The translations under genes were made by a program, and so were the position numbers. A stretch of DNA of 64,000 nucleotides, taken from contig CM034109.1 in assembly GCA_019914945.1 (NCBI GenBank), forward strand, positions 2,480,001 through 2,544,000, read 5' to 3'. Each line of letters begins with the position of its first letter. Position 1 is the stretch's first letter. The notes beneath the pieces are model-generated. The model was not told the origin of the DNA and searched no databases. It saw only the letters and a list, made by a program, of their open reading frames with translations. This document shows, in pieces, positions 9,356 through 21,284 of this stretch. The stretch comes from Typha latifolia (taxonomy: Eukaryota > Streptophyta > Magnoliopsida > Poales > Typhaceae).

Positions 9356-10990
9356 ATAATCCTTTGTTGAAATAGGTGAGAATGTTTCTTTGTAATCAAT
9401 GCCTTCCTTTTGAGTAAAGCCTTTGGCAACAAGACATGCTTTATACCTTTCGATATTGCCTTTTGAATCCCATTTGATTTTAAAAATCCATTTACAACCA
9501 ATCAGTTTCGTACCTTCAGGCAATTCTATAAGTTCTGAAACGCCATTGTCTTCCATAGATTTCATCTCTTCTTTCGTGGTTTCGATACACTTTTCAGAGT
9601 TAGCACATAGTTTGACTTGATTGAAAGATGTAGGATCCTCTTCCAATCCTGTATTAAACTCATGCTCTTGGAGATAGATAACATAACTATCAGAAATTGT
9701 TAATCTTTTTTCTCTAGTAGATCTCTTTAAAGGCATTACTATTTTTGGTGGTTGAGATGGTTTCGCTATCACTGAAGATTATTCCTCAACCTGAGTGGAT
9801 GTTTTCTCCAATTGGGTTGAAGGTAGCACAATAGTGTCTAAGTTCACTATATTATTCGTATTTGCTACAATGACAGTATCAGGAATGGTTGCCCGATCAC
9901 CTTCTATAGCAATAGTAGTGTCTGTAATAGAAAAGTTGGTACTTTCCTTAAAGACTATATTCCTTATTTTAGTGCTCCCACTATCCTCAATAAATTTGGC
10001 ATTGCCTGTTTTGAAAAAAGACCTGTTTGAGGAGTCATAGAACTTAAAACCTCTCAATCTTTTAGAATAAACAATAAAATAGTAGTTGACAGTTCTTAAG
10101 TCCAATTTTCTTTCATTCGACTTATAAGGCCTAGCCTGAGCTGGACATCCCCTAGACAAGTAAATGCCTAATACTAGGCCTTTTGCCTATTCATAACTCA
10201 TAAGGGGTTTTTATCACTACGTTACTAGGTACTCTATTTAGTAAGTAAAGTACAATTTTTATTGCCTCACTCCATAATGATTCTAACAAAGAAGAATGAC
10301 TCATCATGTTTCTTACCATGACCTTCAAGGTTCAATTTCGTCGCTCAGCTACAGCATTTTGATTTGGTTTTCCTAACATGGTATATTGAGGAACGATACC
10401 ACATTCGGCAAAGTATTATGCAAAAGGCCAAAGATATTGTTCTCCTGATCCATCATATCAGCCATAGTATTCGCCACCACGGTTAGATTTCACAGCTTTA
10501 ATCTTTTTGCCTAGTTGATTATCAACTTCGGCTTTGAAGAGCTTGAACATGTCTAGGGATTGCAACTTCTCATAAATTAGGTACAAGTAACCATAGCGTG
10601 AATAATCGTCTATAAACGTAATAAGTATGCTTGACCATTTCGTGAAGCTTTAGGGAATGGTCCACATATATTTGTATGTATTAGTTCTAAAACATCATTG
10701 CACCTGTTTGCATCTTTATTTCGTTTATCAGTTGTTTTCCCTTTAATACACTCTATGCAAACATCAAAGTCTGAAATATCAAGATATTTAAGAATTCTTT
10801 GTGACATCAACCTTTCTAGGCGTTGTTTTGATATATACCCTAAGCGCCTATGCCACAACATAGAAGAATTCTCATTTGTCAATTTTTGCTTTATACCTAT
10901 GTTACTTGTATGCATAATTTCGTTGTCACTATAAGTCAAGGTATTTAATATGTAAAGCTTATCAATCAAGGAACCTGTACGAACTAGAAT
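9356..10990 (-). pseudogene. Copia2 integrase and reverse transcriptase start
   Basis: The pre-integrase/HHCC region (MLWHRRLGY, CIECIKGK) lies at 10610-10970. Integrase core fragments follow with stops, then the integrase C-terminus at 9780-10160. The RT start ([33 protein letters not shown]) lies at 9356-9775. The RT catalytic domain is cut off by the junction at about 9355. Confidence 0.88.
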
Positions 10991-11339
10991 TGAATTTTAA
11001 AAATTATTAAAATTTTCATTTCCAAATGAACAAGTGTAACCAAAATTGTCCAAACATGAAATAGAAACCAAATTTCGTCGAAAAGACAGTACAACGAAAG
11101 TATTTTCCAAATCTAGAAATACATTAGGTCCTAAACAAAGCCTAAAAACACCTATAGCTTCTACTTTAGTCTTTTTGTCATTTCTTATAAAGATGTATCT
11201 TTCACTATCAGTTAGCTGTCAGCTCCTAAGACAACCCTACATAGTAACATTTATGTGAGTGGTGGCACCAACCACCAAGTGTCATTAGGGACAATTGCTA
11301 AATTAACTTTTGAACTAACAAAGTTGAGAAGCTTACCTT

Positions 11340-12105
11340 TCTTTACATGCCATTTAGCGTATTTGGGGCAATCTTTCTTCATATGGCTCGCTTTCTTGTA
11401 GAAGAAATAGTTGAATTCCTAATTCTATTTCTTTTGCTTTTTATGACCTGAAGTCCCAGTTTCTACATTTTTCTTACTTTTATCTTTATTATTTGTCCTC
11501 TTTTTTTTCTTGCTCGAGTCCTCTGAGGTGAATCCTAAATGAGCACTCTCAAATGTCTCATGCTTTAGTCTCTCTTCCTCTTGCACACACTGAGTTATAA
11601 GCTCATTCAAAGTCCACTTTTATTTTGTGTGTTATAATTGATTTTGAACTGATTGAATTGTTTAGGAAGAGATATCAAGATTAAGCGCATGAGTATGTCA
11701 TGAAACATCTCTAACTTTAGTACCTTAAGTCTTGTCACGAGATTGGACATCTCCATAATGTACTCATGGATACTTTCCTTTCCTTGATACCGCATTTAGA
11801 CAAGCTTAGTTAGAATAGTGCTTGTCTCGACCTTTTCATTTGCAATGAATCGATCTGCTATCTATTTGAGAAAAGATTTGACATTTTCCTCTTTAGAAAT
11901 TGAGCCTCTGATGCATTTCGGAATGGAAAGCTTCATGGTCATAAGACTCATGTGATTTGATCGCTCCCATTCTCAAATGCAGTTTTCTGCTCAACAGTAC
12001 TTTCGTAGTTCAGATTTATAGAGCAATCATACCTGAATGCATAGTCAAGATCCATGCAGCCTAACACGATCATAACATGTTCTTTCTATTTCTTGAAATT
12101 TGTAT
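11340..12105 (-). pseudogene. Copia2 gag fragment
   Basis: UBN2-type copia capsid sequence (SIHEYIMEMSNLVTRLK, ILISLPKQF) at 11610-11795 is followed by a Lys-rich segment at 11425-11610. A degenerate zinc-knuckle region (HMKKDCPKYAKW) lies at about 11340-11400. Frames change between the pieces. Confidence 0.8.
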
Positions 12106-13046
12106 TATTAAGTACATAGATATTGAGTTTGCTGCATAAAATAAAGAAAACTCACAATTGTTAAACAATTAATTCCAAAAATTCCTAGCACAACATTAAT
12201 ATATCGTCTTTGGACAATAATATTAACTGTAAATGGTATTCTTGTCATAGTGATCAAACTTTGATAATAAATCATGTCAATTAATAACTCTATCTTTGGA
12301 CAAATTTACTAATTACATGGAAACCTCATAATCATCACATATTTATCACCACATCTATATATGCAATTCGGCCACATGTTAATTTTCCTTTGGGCCAACT
12401 AATATCCACATGAATTTGCATACACACATAACCAATTAATTATTCACAACAAACTAATCTACATAATAGCGATCACTTTGGCGACATATTGTTTCAACTA
12501 ATCCATTTTGAATTATATTTCTAGAATGATTATGAGTTAATTCTTAAAATCCAAAAGAATTATGGACAAAATCTTTAATTTCCATAATTGAAAGAATTAA
12601 CTTAAATAATTACTGCAAACTAAATTACAGTCACCACCGCAGCACGAGTCCAAGAAACAAACGATCGCAGAGATTGCAAAGAACGCGACATGCCGTGATC
12701 CATGCCGTGAGAAAATACTTGAAACATGAATTCACTAAAAACTGGATTCACATGACCCTACTCTGAATTTGAATCTCGATTAAAAAATTTAGTAAAGCAT
12801 TCCTTTGAAACATGAAAAGATTTATATAATCTTTTACCAATTGCATACATCCATATAAAATAAAAAACATCTCCTTTCGATGAACAAAAGAACCGATCCA
12901 ATAAATTGCTTTAGTCTTCCAAAATTAAAAAAAAAATGTTCATTTTCATATATCCTAAATCATGAATCGTAATTTCCAAACTTTCATACGAAGAAAATGA
13001 TGGCAACCTTAATTCTCAAAAATTATATCAAACATAATTCAACACC
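12106..13046 (-). other. Copia2 leader, no gene seen
   Basis: AT-rich sequence between the primer site and gag of Copia2. I see no conserved coding segment. It is most likely the untranslated leader of the element. Confidence 0.5.
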
Positions 13047-13059
13047 GCTCTGATACCAA
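13047..13059 (-). other. Copia2 primer-binding site
   Basis: The minus strand reads TTGGTATCAGAGC, a perfect initiator tRNA-Met complement, upstream of the Copia2 gag. Confidence 0.75.
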
Positions 13060-13340
13060 TTAAAAGACTTTCACAAATTCAAAAACAGAATCAATTGAAT
13101 CATGTAGATATAATTCTAGAGATATTAAAATAATATAAAAACTAACCTGAATCGATAGTCATTGCCATTGATGCTAGAAGGAAGAAGGAAGATGAAGGAA
13201 ATAGTTGAGAACTTCTAAGGGATGGGTTTTCACACCTTTCACTTTCACACACGTAATGAGGAATAAGAACTGAATCGATATTTATTAAAACCACTGTTAG
13301 GGATCACAAACGAAGAAGCTTTATCATCACAAGCCCATTA
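13060..13340 (-). repeat. Probable Copia2 5' LTR remnant
   Basis: This lies next to the primer site on the expected side. Its outer limit and terminal TG/CA are not clear. A stretch containing ATCACAAGCCCATTAATTG resembles sequence at 20840-20890, which suggests a second piece of the same LTR type there. Confidence 0.4.
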
Positions 13341-14069
13341 ATTGTGAGATGGGCTTCTACACATTTGGAACCATATCAACTTCATTATATTTCTAAAGCC
13401 TAAAATAAATTTAAACTTATAGATCACTTAAGTGGGCTTAACATAAATGGCAGATCCATATACATTTTATTAAACATATAAGCCTAGTAATCAAATTATT
13501 AACACCGAAATCTTATCAGAGCTAAAAATAATTTGGACTTGACTATGCGTGAACCAAACCAAACTGGACTAAGTGACGTGCGTGAGTAAAATTCCATAAA
13601 AACTAAGTGACGTCCTTAATGGGTAACCATTAAGGACCAAAACTCAACTGCAACTTAGGAAACCCTATCAATATGTCCTAAATAATGGATGTGGCACAAA
13701 ATTCACTTCTATTTTTTTCCATTATCGTGATAGCTATTTTAAAGCTAATTCATATTAATTTCTCTTTATAGATATGAATAATTGAATACATAACATTAAA
13801 GTACTTTTTAAACTCTTCTACACCATTAATCCATTAATAATAATATGTGAACATCACATTAATTTGGGCAAAATGTTTGTATAAATTTTAGGTTTAACTA
13901 TAGTTACATCCCCTAAACTATAGAGTAATATTGCAGCTATCGTCTAATGTTTAAAACGCTACAACCAGGCCCCTTAAACTAATACGGAGTGGATGGTGTT
14001 AACAAAAAATGACCGATTATTCTTTTATCCTTATCGATGTGGTATTACTCTATATTTTTATTGGCTGTT
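13341..14069. other. AT-rich stretch with MITE-like fragment
   Basis: No gene seen. Around 13895-14000 the text (ATCCCCTAAACTATAG and similar) resembles the ends of plant MITEs that begin with runs of CCC and CTAAACTA. I found no matching second end. Confidence 0.35.
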
Positions 14070-15480
14070 TGTAATAACCCGACTTCGCCACGTGACTCTC
14101 ATGAGAGCTTACCCCTTCTTGTGAGCGTCACGTGGGTGTTTAGGAGCTCAACAACATGCCACCAATAATGAAGAAACTCAAAAATTAAACAGAAGCAAAA
14201 AAGGAGCCTATAAGCCACAACAAATCTATCCAAATATAATAAAAGGGTGATAACCCTTACAAGAGTACACACTCAAAGTAAAATACAACAAGGGAATATA
14301 AATTCCTTAAACATAAGTATAAAATAAAGCATAAAAGGAAAGGCCTATCACCCTATGAGATAAACTGTTGCCAAGCATCCCACTAGGATACTAATCAATA
14401 TGCATCAAGTATCAACACGGAATGAGCCTAATGCTCAACAAGTGACACTATCAATAGTTAAGCATCATGGATAATAATACATTCAGCATGGAAAAATGCA
14501 TGTGCAATTACACAACTGAACATAACGTAAATTAAAATATACATGTCATGTAAGTGGCTAGCTTGGTCTGACAAAACTACAACTATTTTATTTATCGCTT
14601 ATACATGGCACGCCTTCCACACAGGCCCTCGGCCTCCAACCCTTGCTTAAAAATCGTAGTGGCCCTCGAGGGTAGACCATAGCAGTAGAATGGCTAGCTC
14701 GTCACCCGGCAAACATCATAATCGATTGTCTACCACTACAGACTAGGAATTCTAGTCATAAGCCCATCATATAAGTAAATATCACATATTGATATGACCA
14801 TTTGAGCCTGCAGCTCCACATCATTGCACCACCGTGTGAAAACTCATGAGATGTTGTTCAGAATGCCCTTACCTTGCGTCATCGGGTATTGTTAGGTCTA
14901 CGTCATTCTACCCTTACTCTCTATCTTAAACACTCTAAAAGGGTTGACTATTGCTAATCGATAGTAAATTACATATCGCAAGACGAAACGGCTGCTTGAT
15001 TGTCTAGGTTTGGGCTCTACTATATAATAATATAAATATCCCTAGGGAGGTATCAAATATAGTCGAGGTGAAGAGATCATTCTCTTTATGGTTGTGCTCT
15101 AGTGCTAATGGGATGATGTGGTAAACATAACTAGCATAACATAATTGTACGAAAGGTAATCGTATCTAAGTATGCAATTGAATGCACATCACAATTAAAT
15201 TAATAAAAGTTATGTCAAGCAGCCTATTAATCAAACGAGTTTCACAATGATAAATGAATTATCATGTCATAGATGCTCATGTTGTCATCCATCACATCAG
15301 GCAATAATACAAGAGTTGATAGGCCACTTGCTTGGATTCGCTAAAATTCCTAACGATAAGTAGTCCCCACTATAATCATGACCGGCTCCAGGGTGAGCAC
15401 TACTCCTAGGGTGCTCTACGATAGAATCACTGGGTCAGTACCTATTTCTAAATTTAAGTGGTAGTGAAACAGGGGACAAA
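14070..15480. repeat. Unclassified LTR-like repeat
   Basis: It begins TGTAATAACCCGAC, similar in style to the TGTAACAACCC start of the two solo LTRs at 56410 and 58886. No coding domain is visible. The other end could not be fixed, so the identity as an LTR is an inference from the start alone. Confidence 0.35.
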
Positions 15481-15559
15481 TAATATAATAAAAATAACAA
15501 GAAGGAGAGAAACAAGAATTGGGCTCAAGCCTTGCATAACCCAATAATGATAAAATAAA

Positions 15560-16050
15560 AACCCGAAAAGGCTCGGGCTGATGGGTGGGGCTAAACGTAG
15601 CCTAAGACATGGCTGTTAGGCTAGGCCAAGCCTAGCTCGATCCCACGCACTCAAGTTGACACCACCTAGTCGGAGCTCGGGCACACTTTAGCTGTGATGT
15701 GATTCAGGCTACACTAAGTCATGTCGACCAACTTCTCCTGCCTCATCCTTGTCCCTTCAACACCACGTGCCACCAAATCCATCACCATTATCACCACCTT
15801 TACCACTATCATCAACATCACCCATCATCTCCACCTTTACCACAAAATTGCATACTTTTGCCCTAGGTACAGTCAAAATATGCAAGGGGTGTGAATATAA
15901 AAAACATAGATCATGAAGATATGGAACGATCATCGATAGTTTCATAATTTTCTGACTATGAAAGAATATTTTAAAATTATTCTCCTCCGACTATACGGAT
16001 TGCTTCCCTGCATCCGAGATTGGTCGGGAATGGACGCATGGTCTATAACA
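15560..16050 (+). repeat. G2 5' LTR, downstream part
   Basis: It ends CTATAACA at 16050, directly before the primer site. The segment 15940-16010 (TTTCATAATTTTCTGACTA) resembles the G1 LTR at 9140-9165. The upstream boundary is uncertain. Confidence 0.55.
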
Positions 16051-16051
16051 A

Positions 16052-16065
16052 TTGGTATCAGAGCC
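16052..16065 (+). other. G2 primer-binding site
   Basis: TTGGTATCAGAGCC directly follows the LTR end. It is a single unit, unlike the arrays at 9255 and 62403. Confidence 0.85.
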
Positions 16066-16082
16066 ACCGTTCCTCGGACACC

Positions 16083-17400
16083 ATGCCAACAACTAGATCT
16101 ATGGCATTGAGACCCAATGAAGGCATCTCTGTTGAGGAGGCCATGAATATTATCAAATCGGAGGCAAGCCCAAACTCACTGATCGGGACTTCTCCAACGA
16201 CTTCTACAGTTAACTTAGATCTGATCAAGATGGTCGGCGAACATGATGGAGATGCAATGAGCCATGCAAGCATCGATGGAAGCAATAACTCGAGTCCTCT
16301 TAGGCACACCAAGGGGTATGACGGCGATCGAGTTCCCTACTCGAGCTCGGCTGCACCACTAATGGAACCACCTTTTCGCCAAGGAACACCGCCTCTACTA
16401 TTTCATACTAGGCAGGAGGAAGATCATGAAGACCTCATGGGTGGTCATGCCAGGGGGCCCTTGCTGCCTACACCGCCCGAAAGGCGAATCATACCACCGT
16501 CAGCTTTTCACCACGATCGAGCACCAAATCCAGCTCACCACAGTGACGATGATGAGTGGGCGGATTATGAAGAACTAGCGACTCTTCGATATCATCCTAG
16601 GGATGCTGGATTAAACCCAAGGGAAAGAAGGCCCAATCAACATGAAGAAGAAGAACGCGACATCCATGCAGGGACTGTTTGCCTCAACTTCCCACCCTTC
16701 AATGGAAGAGATTTGCTCGATTAGATTTATCGAGTAGAGCAATTCTTTGAGTACCAGTGAGCACCTAATGCATAAAAGGTGTTGTTAGCATCTTTTTATC
16801 TTGAAGACACTGCCATCTGATGGTACAAGGCCCTAAGTCTAGCTCAGCCCTATCGAACGTGAGAGGAGTTCACTAATGCTATTTGTGTCCGATTCCCTCC
16901 AGTTATGAAGATTTCCAAACTTCTCTCACCAAGCTAACCCAAAGGACTACGATGAGAGCATATCAAGATGAGTTTGAGCATGTTAGCAATCGAATGTGGG
17001 GATGGTCGGATTCCCAACTCAAAAGCACGTTCATTAGTGACCTTAGGCAAGACATTCAAGCCGAAGTGAAGGGTGCTCGACCAACCACATTGCTTGAGGC
17101 TTTTGCAATAGCTCAATTGATGGAAAAGAAACTTTGAGAGCTTCAGTTGCATCAAAAGGGGGCTGGAGCACCACGGAGTTTAGAGGAGTGCCTCGACAAA
17201 CGCAGCCACACATCATGTGTCAGCAGCTCCACCGAGGATAATAGGTGCAAGATTGCTTCCACGGCCACAACTAGAGGTGAGGGGATCTCCCCGAGCTACT
17301 ATGAGAAGACTTACCCCAACCCAAGTTGAAGAAAGAAAAGCTAGAGAGTTGTGCCTTTATTGTAAATGATCCACTCCCGGACACAAATGTGCCCAACCGA
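16083..17400 (+). pseudogene. G2 gag, broken
   Basis: The frame starts MPTTRSMALRPNEG at 16083. It runs as an acidic N-terminal region to an in-frame stop near 16722. Capsid sequence continues in other frames (YRVEQFFEYQ near 16730, TMRAYQDEFEHVSNR near 16950, FISDLRQDIQAEVKG near 17035). A damaged CCHC knuckle (CLYCK-stop-STPGHKC) lies at 17350-17395. Confidence 0.87.
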
Positions 17401-17496
17401 CGGCCATGGTGATGGTGTTGGATGAAGCAGAGGATGTGGAAGAAGCGGAAGTGGTGGAAGATGAACTAGAGGACTTGGCGGAAGACTAGGAAGCCT

Positions 17497-18958
17497 TGGA
17501 GAGCAACAAAGAGGTCCACGCCAAGATCTCCATGCATACCTACACTGGCGCTAATACACTAAGGACACTTCGAGTTGATATCACTGTGAAGAATCAAACA
17601 GTGAGGATCCTCATCGACACCGGAAGCACCCACAACTTCATGAATGAATGTGTGGTCGAGAAGATAGGAATGACATAGACGCTACCTCTAGATTTGATGT
17701 AGTGTTGGGAGACGGCACAACACTCCGGGTGAATGACGTATGTCGAGGGGTTCTTTTGAAGATTCAAGGCAATTCCTTCACCTTGAATCTTCACCCCTTG
17801 GCCTTATGAGGGGCTGACATTGTATTGGAGACTCAATGGATGCAAAGTTTGGTCCCAGTGTCTTTTGACTTTTCAGAAATGTTGATGGATTTCAAACAGA
17901 GTGGCAAACAAGTGTGGTTAGATGGAATTCGACCGTGACTTGGAGCCCAGCTTCAGCCTATGGTGAGACTACCAAGGGCTGCATGCCATGGACTTCTAAT
18001 GCAATTAATCTAGAGTCAAGTAGACCATACAAAGGAAGAAGAAATACTCGCAGACCTATTCGCCTTACTAAAGGAATTCAGCGAGGTGTTTGAAGAACTA
18101 TGCGGCATGTTGCAGGCTTGACCTCAAAACCATCGCATTGAGATTTCTCCTAGAGCTAAGCCGGCTAATGTACAGCTTTATCGGTAGCCATTTGTGCAAA
18201 AGGAGTAGATCATAAGGCTTGTCAAGGAGATACTAGACAATGAAATCATCCAACCAAGTCGGAGCTCGTACTCATCACTAGTGCTCTTAGTGCGAAAGAA
18301 GGATGAAATATGGTGATTTTGCATGGACTATTGTGCACTCAATGCCATCACGGTGAAGGATAGGTATCCTATCCCTATCATTGAAGAACTCTTGAATGAG
18401 CTCTTAGGGACTTCTTACTTTAACAAGTTAGACTTGCGAGCTAGCTACCACCAAATCCGAGTGAGACCCGAGAATGTGCACAAGACCGTATTTTGCACAA
18501 ATGATGGGCATTATGAGTCCAAGGTCATGCCTTTTGGACTCACTAATGCCCCCTCCACCTTCCAAGGGTTAATGAACAACGTCTTTATGGTGCTATTGAG
18601 GCGGTTTGTGCTTGTCTTCTTTGATGACAACCTTGTGTACAACTGTTCATAGAAATAACATCTTGTTCAGTTTTGTGAAGTATTGCAGATCCTGAAAGAC
18701 AATAAGCTAAAAGTGAAGGAGTCCAAATATTTATGGGGGCAGCTGAGAGTGGAGTACCTCGGCCACATCATATCAGTGGCGAGAGTGAAAGCCGATCCCT
18801 CCAAGGTGCAGAACATGATGCAATCGCAGATCCTAAAGACACCGAAAGAACTGCAGGGCTTCCTTGGATTAACGAACTATTATCGTGGATTTGTTGCCAA
18901 CTATGGCAAGATCACCGCCCCTTTGACATCACTACTGAAGAAGCGGGATTTTTAGTGG
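17497..18958 (+). pseudogene. G2 protease and reverse transcriptase, broken
   Basis: The protease keeps the active-site motif LIDTGSTHNF (near 17610-17640). RT begins near 18150 and shows [34 protein letters not shown] and the catalytic FFDDNLVY (about 18618-18645, one residue different from the usual FFDDILVY). The connection segment KVEYLGHIIS-like and LGLTNYYRGFVANYGKI follow. Stops occur near 17678, 18318, 18650 and 18953. Confidence 0.9.
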
Positions 18959-20200
18959 ACCGAGGCAGCAATGAAGGGATTTAAAGAATTGAAGAAGGCA
19001 ATGACCATAGCACTAGTCTTGGCGTTACTCAATTTTACCAAACCTTTTGTGGTGGAATGCGATGCGTTAAAGACTGGAATTTGGGCTATCCTCATGCAAG
19101 AAGGGAGGCCAGTGGTATACATGAGCAAGGCGTTGTCGATGAAAAACCAGATGATGTCTACATATGAGCGAGAGATGCTAGCCATTATTCATGTCGTCAC
19201 CAAATGGAGACCATATCTCATCGGGCGGTGATTCATGGTGTGTATTGACCAGCAAAGTCTTCCTTACTTTCTTAGACAACAAATTCACACTCTATTACAG
19301 CAGCGGTGGGTGAAAAAGTTGTTGGGCTATGACTATGAATTGGCGTATAAGAAGGGAATAGAGAATTGGGTCGTCGATGCACTATCACGACAACCCAAAC
19401 CAATCGACCTAGCTATGATTTCTATCCTGATCTTTCCTTTTCTTTTAGAGATTAGAGCTTCACGTGTGGAAGATCCATAGATGATGGAACTCATGAAGAA
19501 GGTAGAGGAAGAATCAGCTAGCTATCCCAGTTTAGAAGTGAAGGACGGTTTACTACTAGACTGAGGGCGAGTACGAGTACCGGCTAGACCTGAACTGCGA
19601 GTGACTTTGATTCGCCACTTCCACAACACTCTTATGGAAGGGCATGAGGGAACCTTCAAAACTTATAAGAGGTTAACACAAAATTGTGTATAGGCAAGAA
19701 TGAGAAAAGAAGTGATGTCCTATGTTCGAGCCTGTGAAATCTATCAACGCACCAAGGCAGACTTGACGAAACCAATGGGGCTACTGCAACCCCTACCCAT
19801 TCTAGAGCAAATTTGGGAAGATATGGTGATGGACTTCATTGAAGGACTTTTCAGGTTAGAGGACATACGGTGATAATGGTGGTGATTGACCAATTGACAA
19901 AGAGTACACACTTTTTAGCTCTAGCACACCCATACACCTCAAAGAAGGTGGCATAAATTTTTGTGAAGGAAATAGCCCAGTTGCATGGAATGTCGAGATC
20001 AATAGTTTCAGACCATAATCTAATTTTTATGAGTCACTTTTGGCAAGAGTACTTCAAGTAGTAAGGTATTGAACTAAAAATGAGCTCGGCGTATCATTCG
20101 CCAATCGATGGGCAATCCGAAGTCGTTAATCGCTGCCTTGAGCAATATTTGCGATGCTTCACCAGGGAGCAATCAAAGAGATGGCTAGCATAGTAGAATG
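18959..20200 (+). pseudogene. G2 RNase H and integrase, broken
   Basis: RNase H (FVVECDALKTG, ILMQEGRPVVYMSKAL) covers about 19040-19400 and ends in the family motif DALSRQP. The zinc-binding HHCC region of the integrase (RHFHNT, CEIYQRTKAD) lies at 19600-19770. Core remnants (MDFIEGL, then SDHNLIF in damaged frames) continue to about 20200. Many stops are present. Confidence 0.85.
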
Positions 20201-21095
20201 AAGTGATTTGGACTATACTGAGTCATCTCGTGTATGGATACAGCCTATAGAATCTAGTTCTTATTTTGTTTTAGTTATTTTCTTCAGAGAAAATAAGAAT
20301 TCTAGATGTCGTGTTCGAACGCGAGGAGGCCGTTATGTGTGGGATGGAACAACTCCCCTGAATCTTATTGTGAAAAAAAAATTGTTCAAATGGAAGTGCA
20401 AATTTTATTCAGTCAAGGCTCAAGTTTGGAAACTTAACATGTCCAATATAATTTTCCGAACAAAAGAACTTAGTGGAATACCAGTCAATTCAACTTAGTT
20501 TCACACAAGATAATTCGTTCTCAATTTCATAGGTAAAGTAATCAGATTAAACTAGAATAGAATTGCAACAATTCAAGGATTATGCTGATGTGCTAGTGCC
20601 ATTTTTGAAAAGCCATGTAGGGTTTGAAAACCCTAAATCCTAGAATTCATTGGCATCAGAATTCTATTTCTGAATCGTTTTCAGCTTGATTCAATTGGAC
20701 TTCAGTCATGCAAACATAATCATGTAAACCATGCAGCTCTCACTCTCATATATTTCTCAATCATGTAAAAATAATTCCAACAAGATTCTATTGTAAGTGT
20801 GGTACGTCACTACATCATTGTGAACACCACATCAGTCACTGCAATCACAAGCCCGAGGAACTAATTAACATGAGATTCATTAGATGGGTTTGAGAGGGGG
20901 CCTATCGACATCCCTGCCTGTGCAAAGATAATCCCAGTAAGAATGTGTGGATATACAGCATGAAGTGGAACTTGAAGTCCTTTTGCTCATTTGGTTTCTG
21001 ATGTTCGTTGCCTTAGCGTGCAAACTTGTTTTTCAATTGCCAGCACCAGATCAGATGAATGAAAAAATAGTAGCGTGTATGAAATACCATAGCAT
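20201..21095. other. Junction region and 3' flank of the lipase gene
   Basis: No gene is recognised. One isolated GTTCGAAC occurs near 20313. The segment 20820-20890 resembles the Copia2 LTR remnant. The part next to 21095 should contain the 3' untranslated region of the minus-strand gene, but I could not assign its poly(A) site. Confidence 0.4.
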
Positions 21096-21284
21096 TCAAG
21101 GCTTTCGCAGCGCAGATGCTGCTCCCATGACCACAGCCATCACAAGGCCAAGGCCAGCTCCAAGAGAAGCACCAACTGCTGCAGCTGTAGTAGAGCTTCC
21201 CTTTTTCTGAGGTTTTTGGTTTGCATCCTCAGAGATCTCCTTTTCTCTTGCCAATTCGATTGACAATCTTTCACCTGCAAGTTC
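21096..21284 (-). CDS. Lipase gene exon 14, C-terminal hydrophobic segment
   Basis: It encodes ELAGERLSIELAREKE, a Lys-rich stretch, and AVGASLGAGLGLVMAVVMGA before ASALRKP and the stop. The Gly/Ala-rich run could be a membrane hairpin or anchor. Confidence 0.92.
   Translation of the reverse strand, partial: ELAGERLSIELAREKEISEDANQKPQKKGSSTTAAAVGASLGAGLGLVMAVVMGAASALRKP

Larger units (their letters stand above)
9356..13060 (-). mobile_element. Copia2: truncated, degenerate Ty1/copia element
   Basis: Minus-strand remnants occur in polyprotein order: primer site (13047-13059), gag (about 12105-11340), integrase (about 10990-9780) and the first part of reverse transcriptase (9775-9356). The element ends abruptly inside RT at the junction with the G1 primer-site array. 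RNase H and the 3' LTR are therefore missing. Many stops interrupt each domain. Confidence 0.85.
15560..20200 (+). mobile_element. Ty3/gypsy element G2, degenerate
   Basis: LTR end, primer site, gag, protease, RT, RNase H and integrase follow one another on the + strand, all with premature stops. The 3' part is cut off inside the integrase near 20200, so no 3' LTR is seen. The left limit is approximate because the LTR start could not be located. Confidence 0.88.

Noticed and set aside
13180..13260. Possible small gene near GAAGGAAGAAGGAAGATG
   Set aside because: Purine-rich low-complexity text beside the Copia2 primer site, with no sustained frame.
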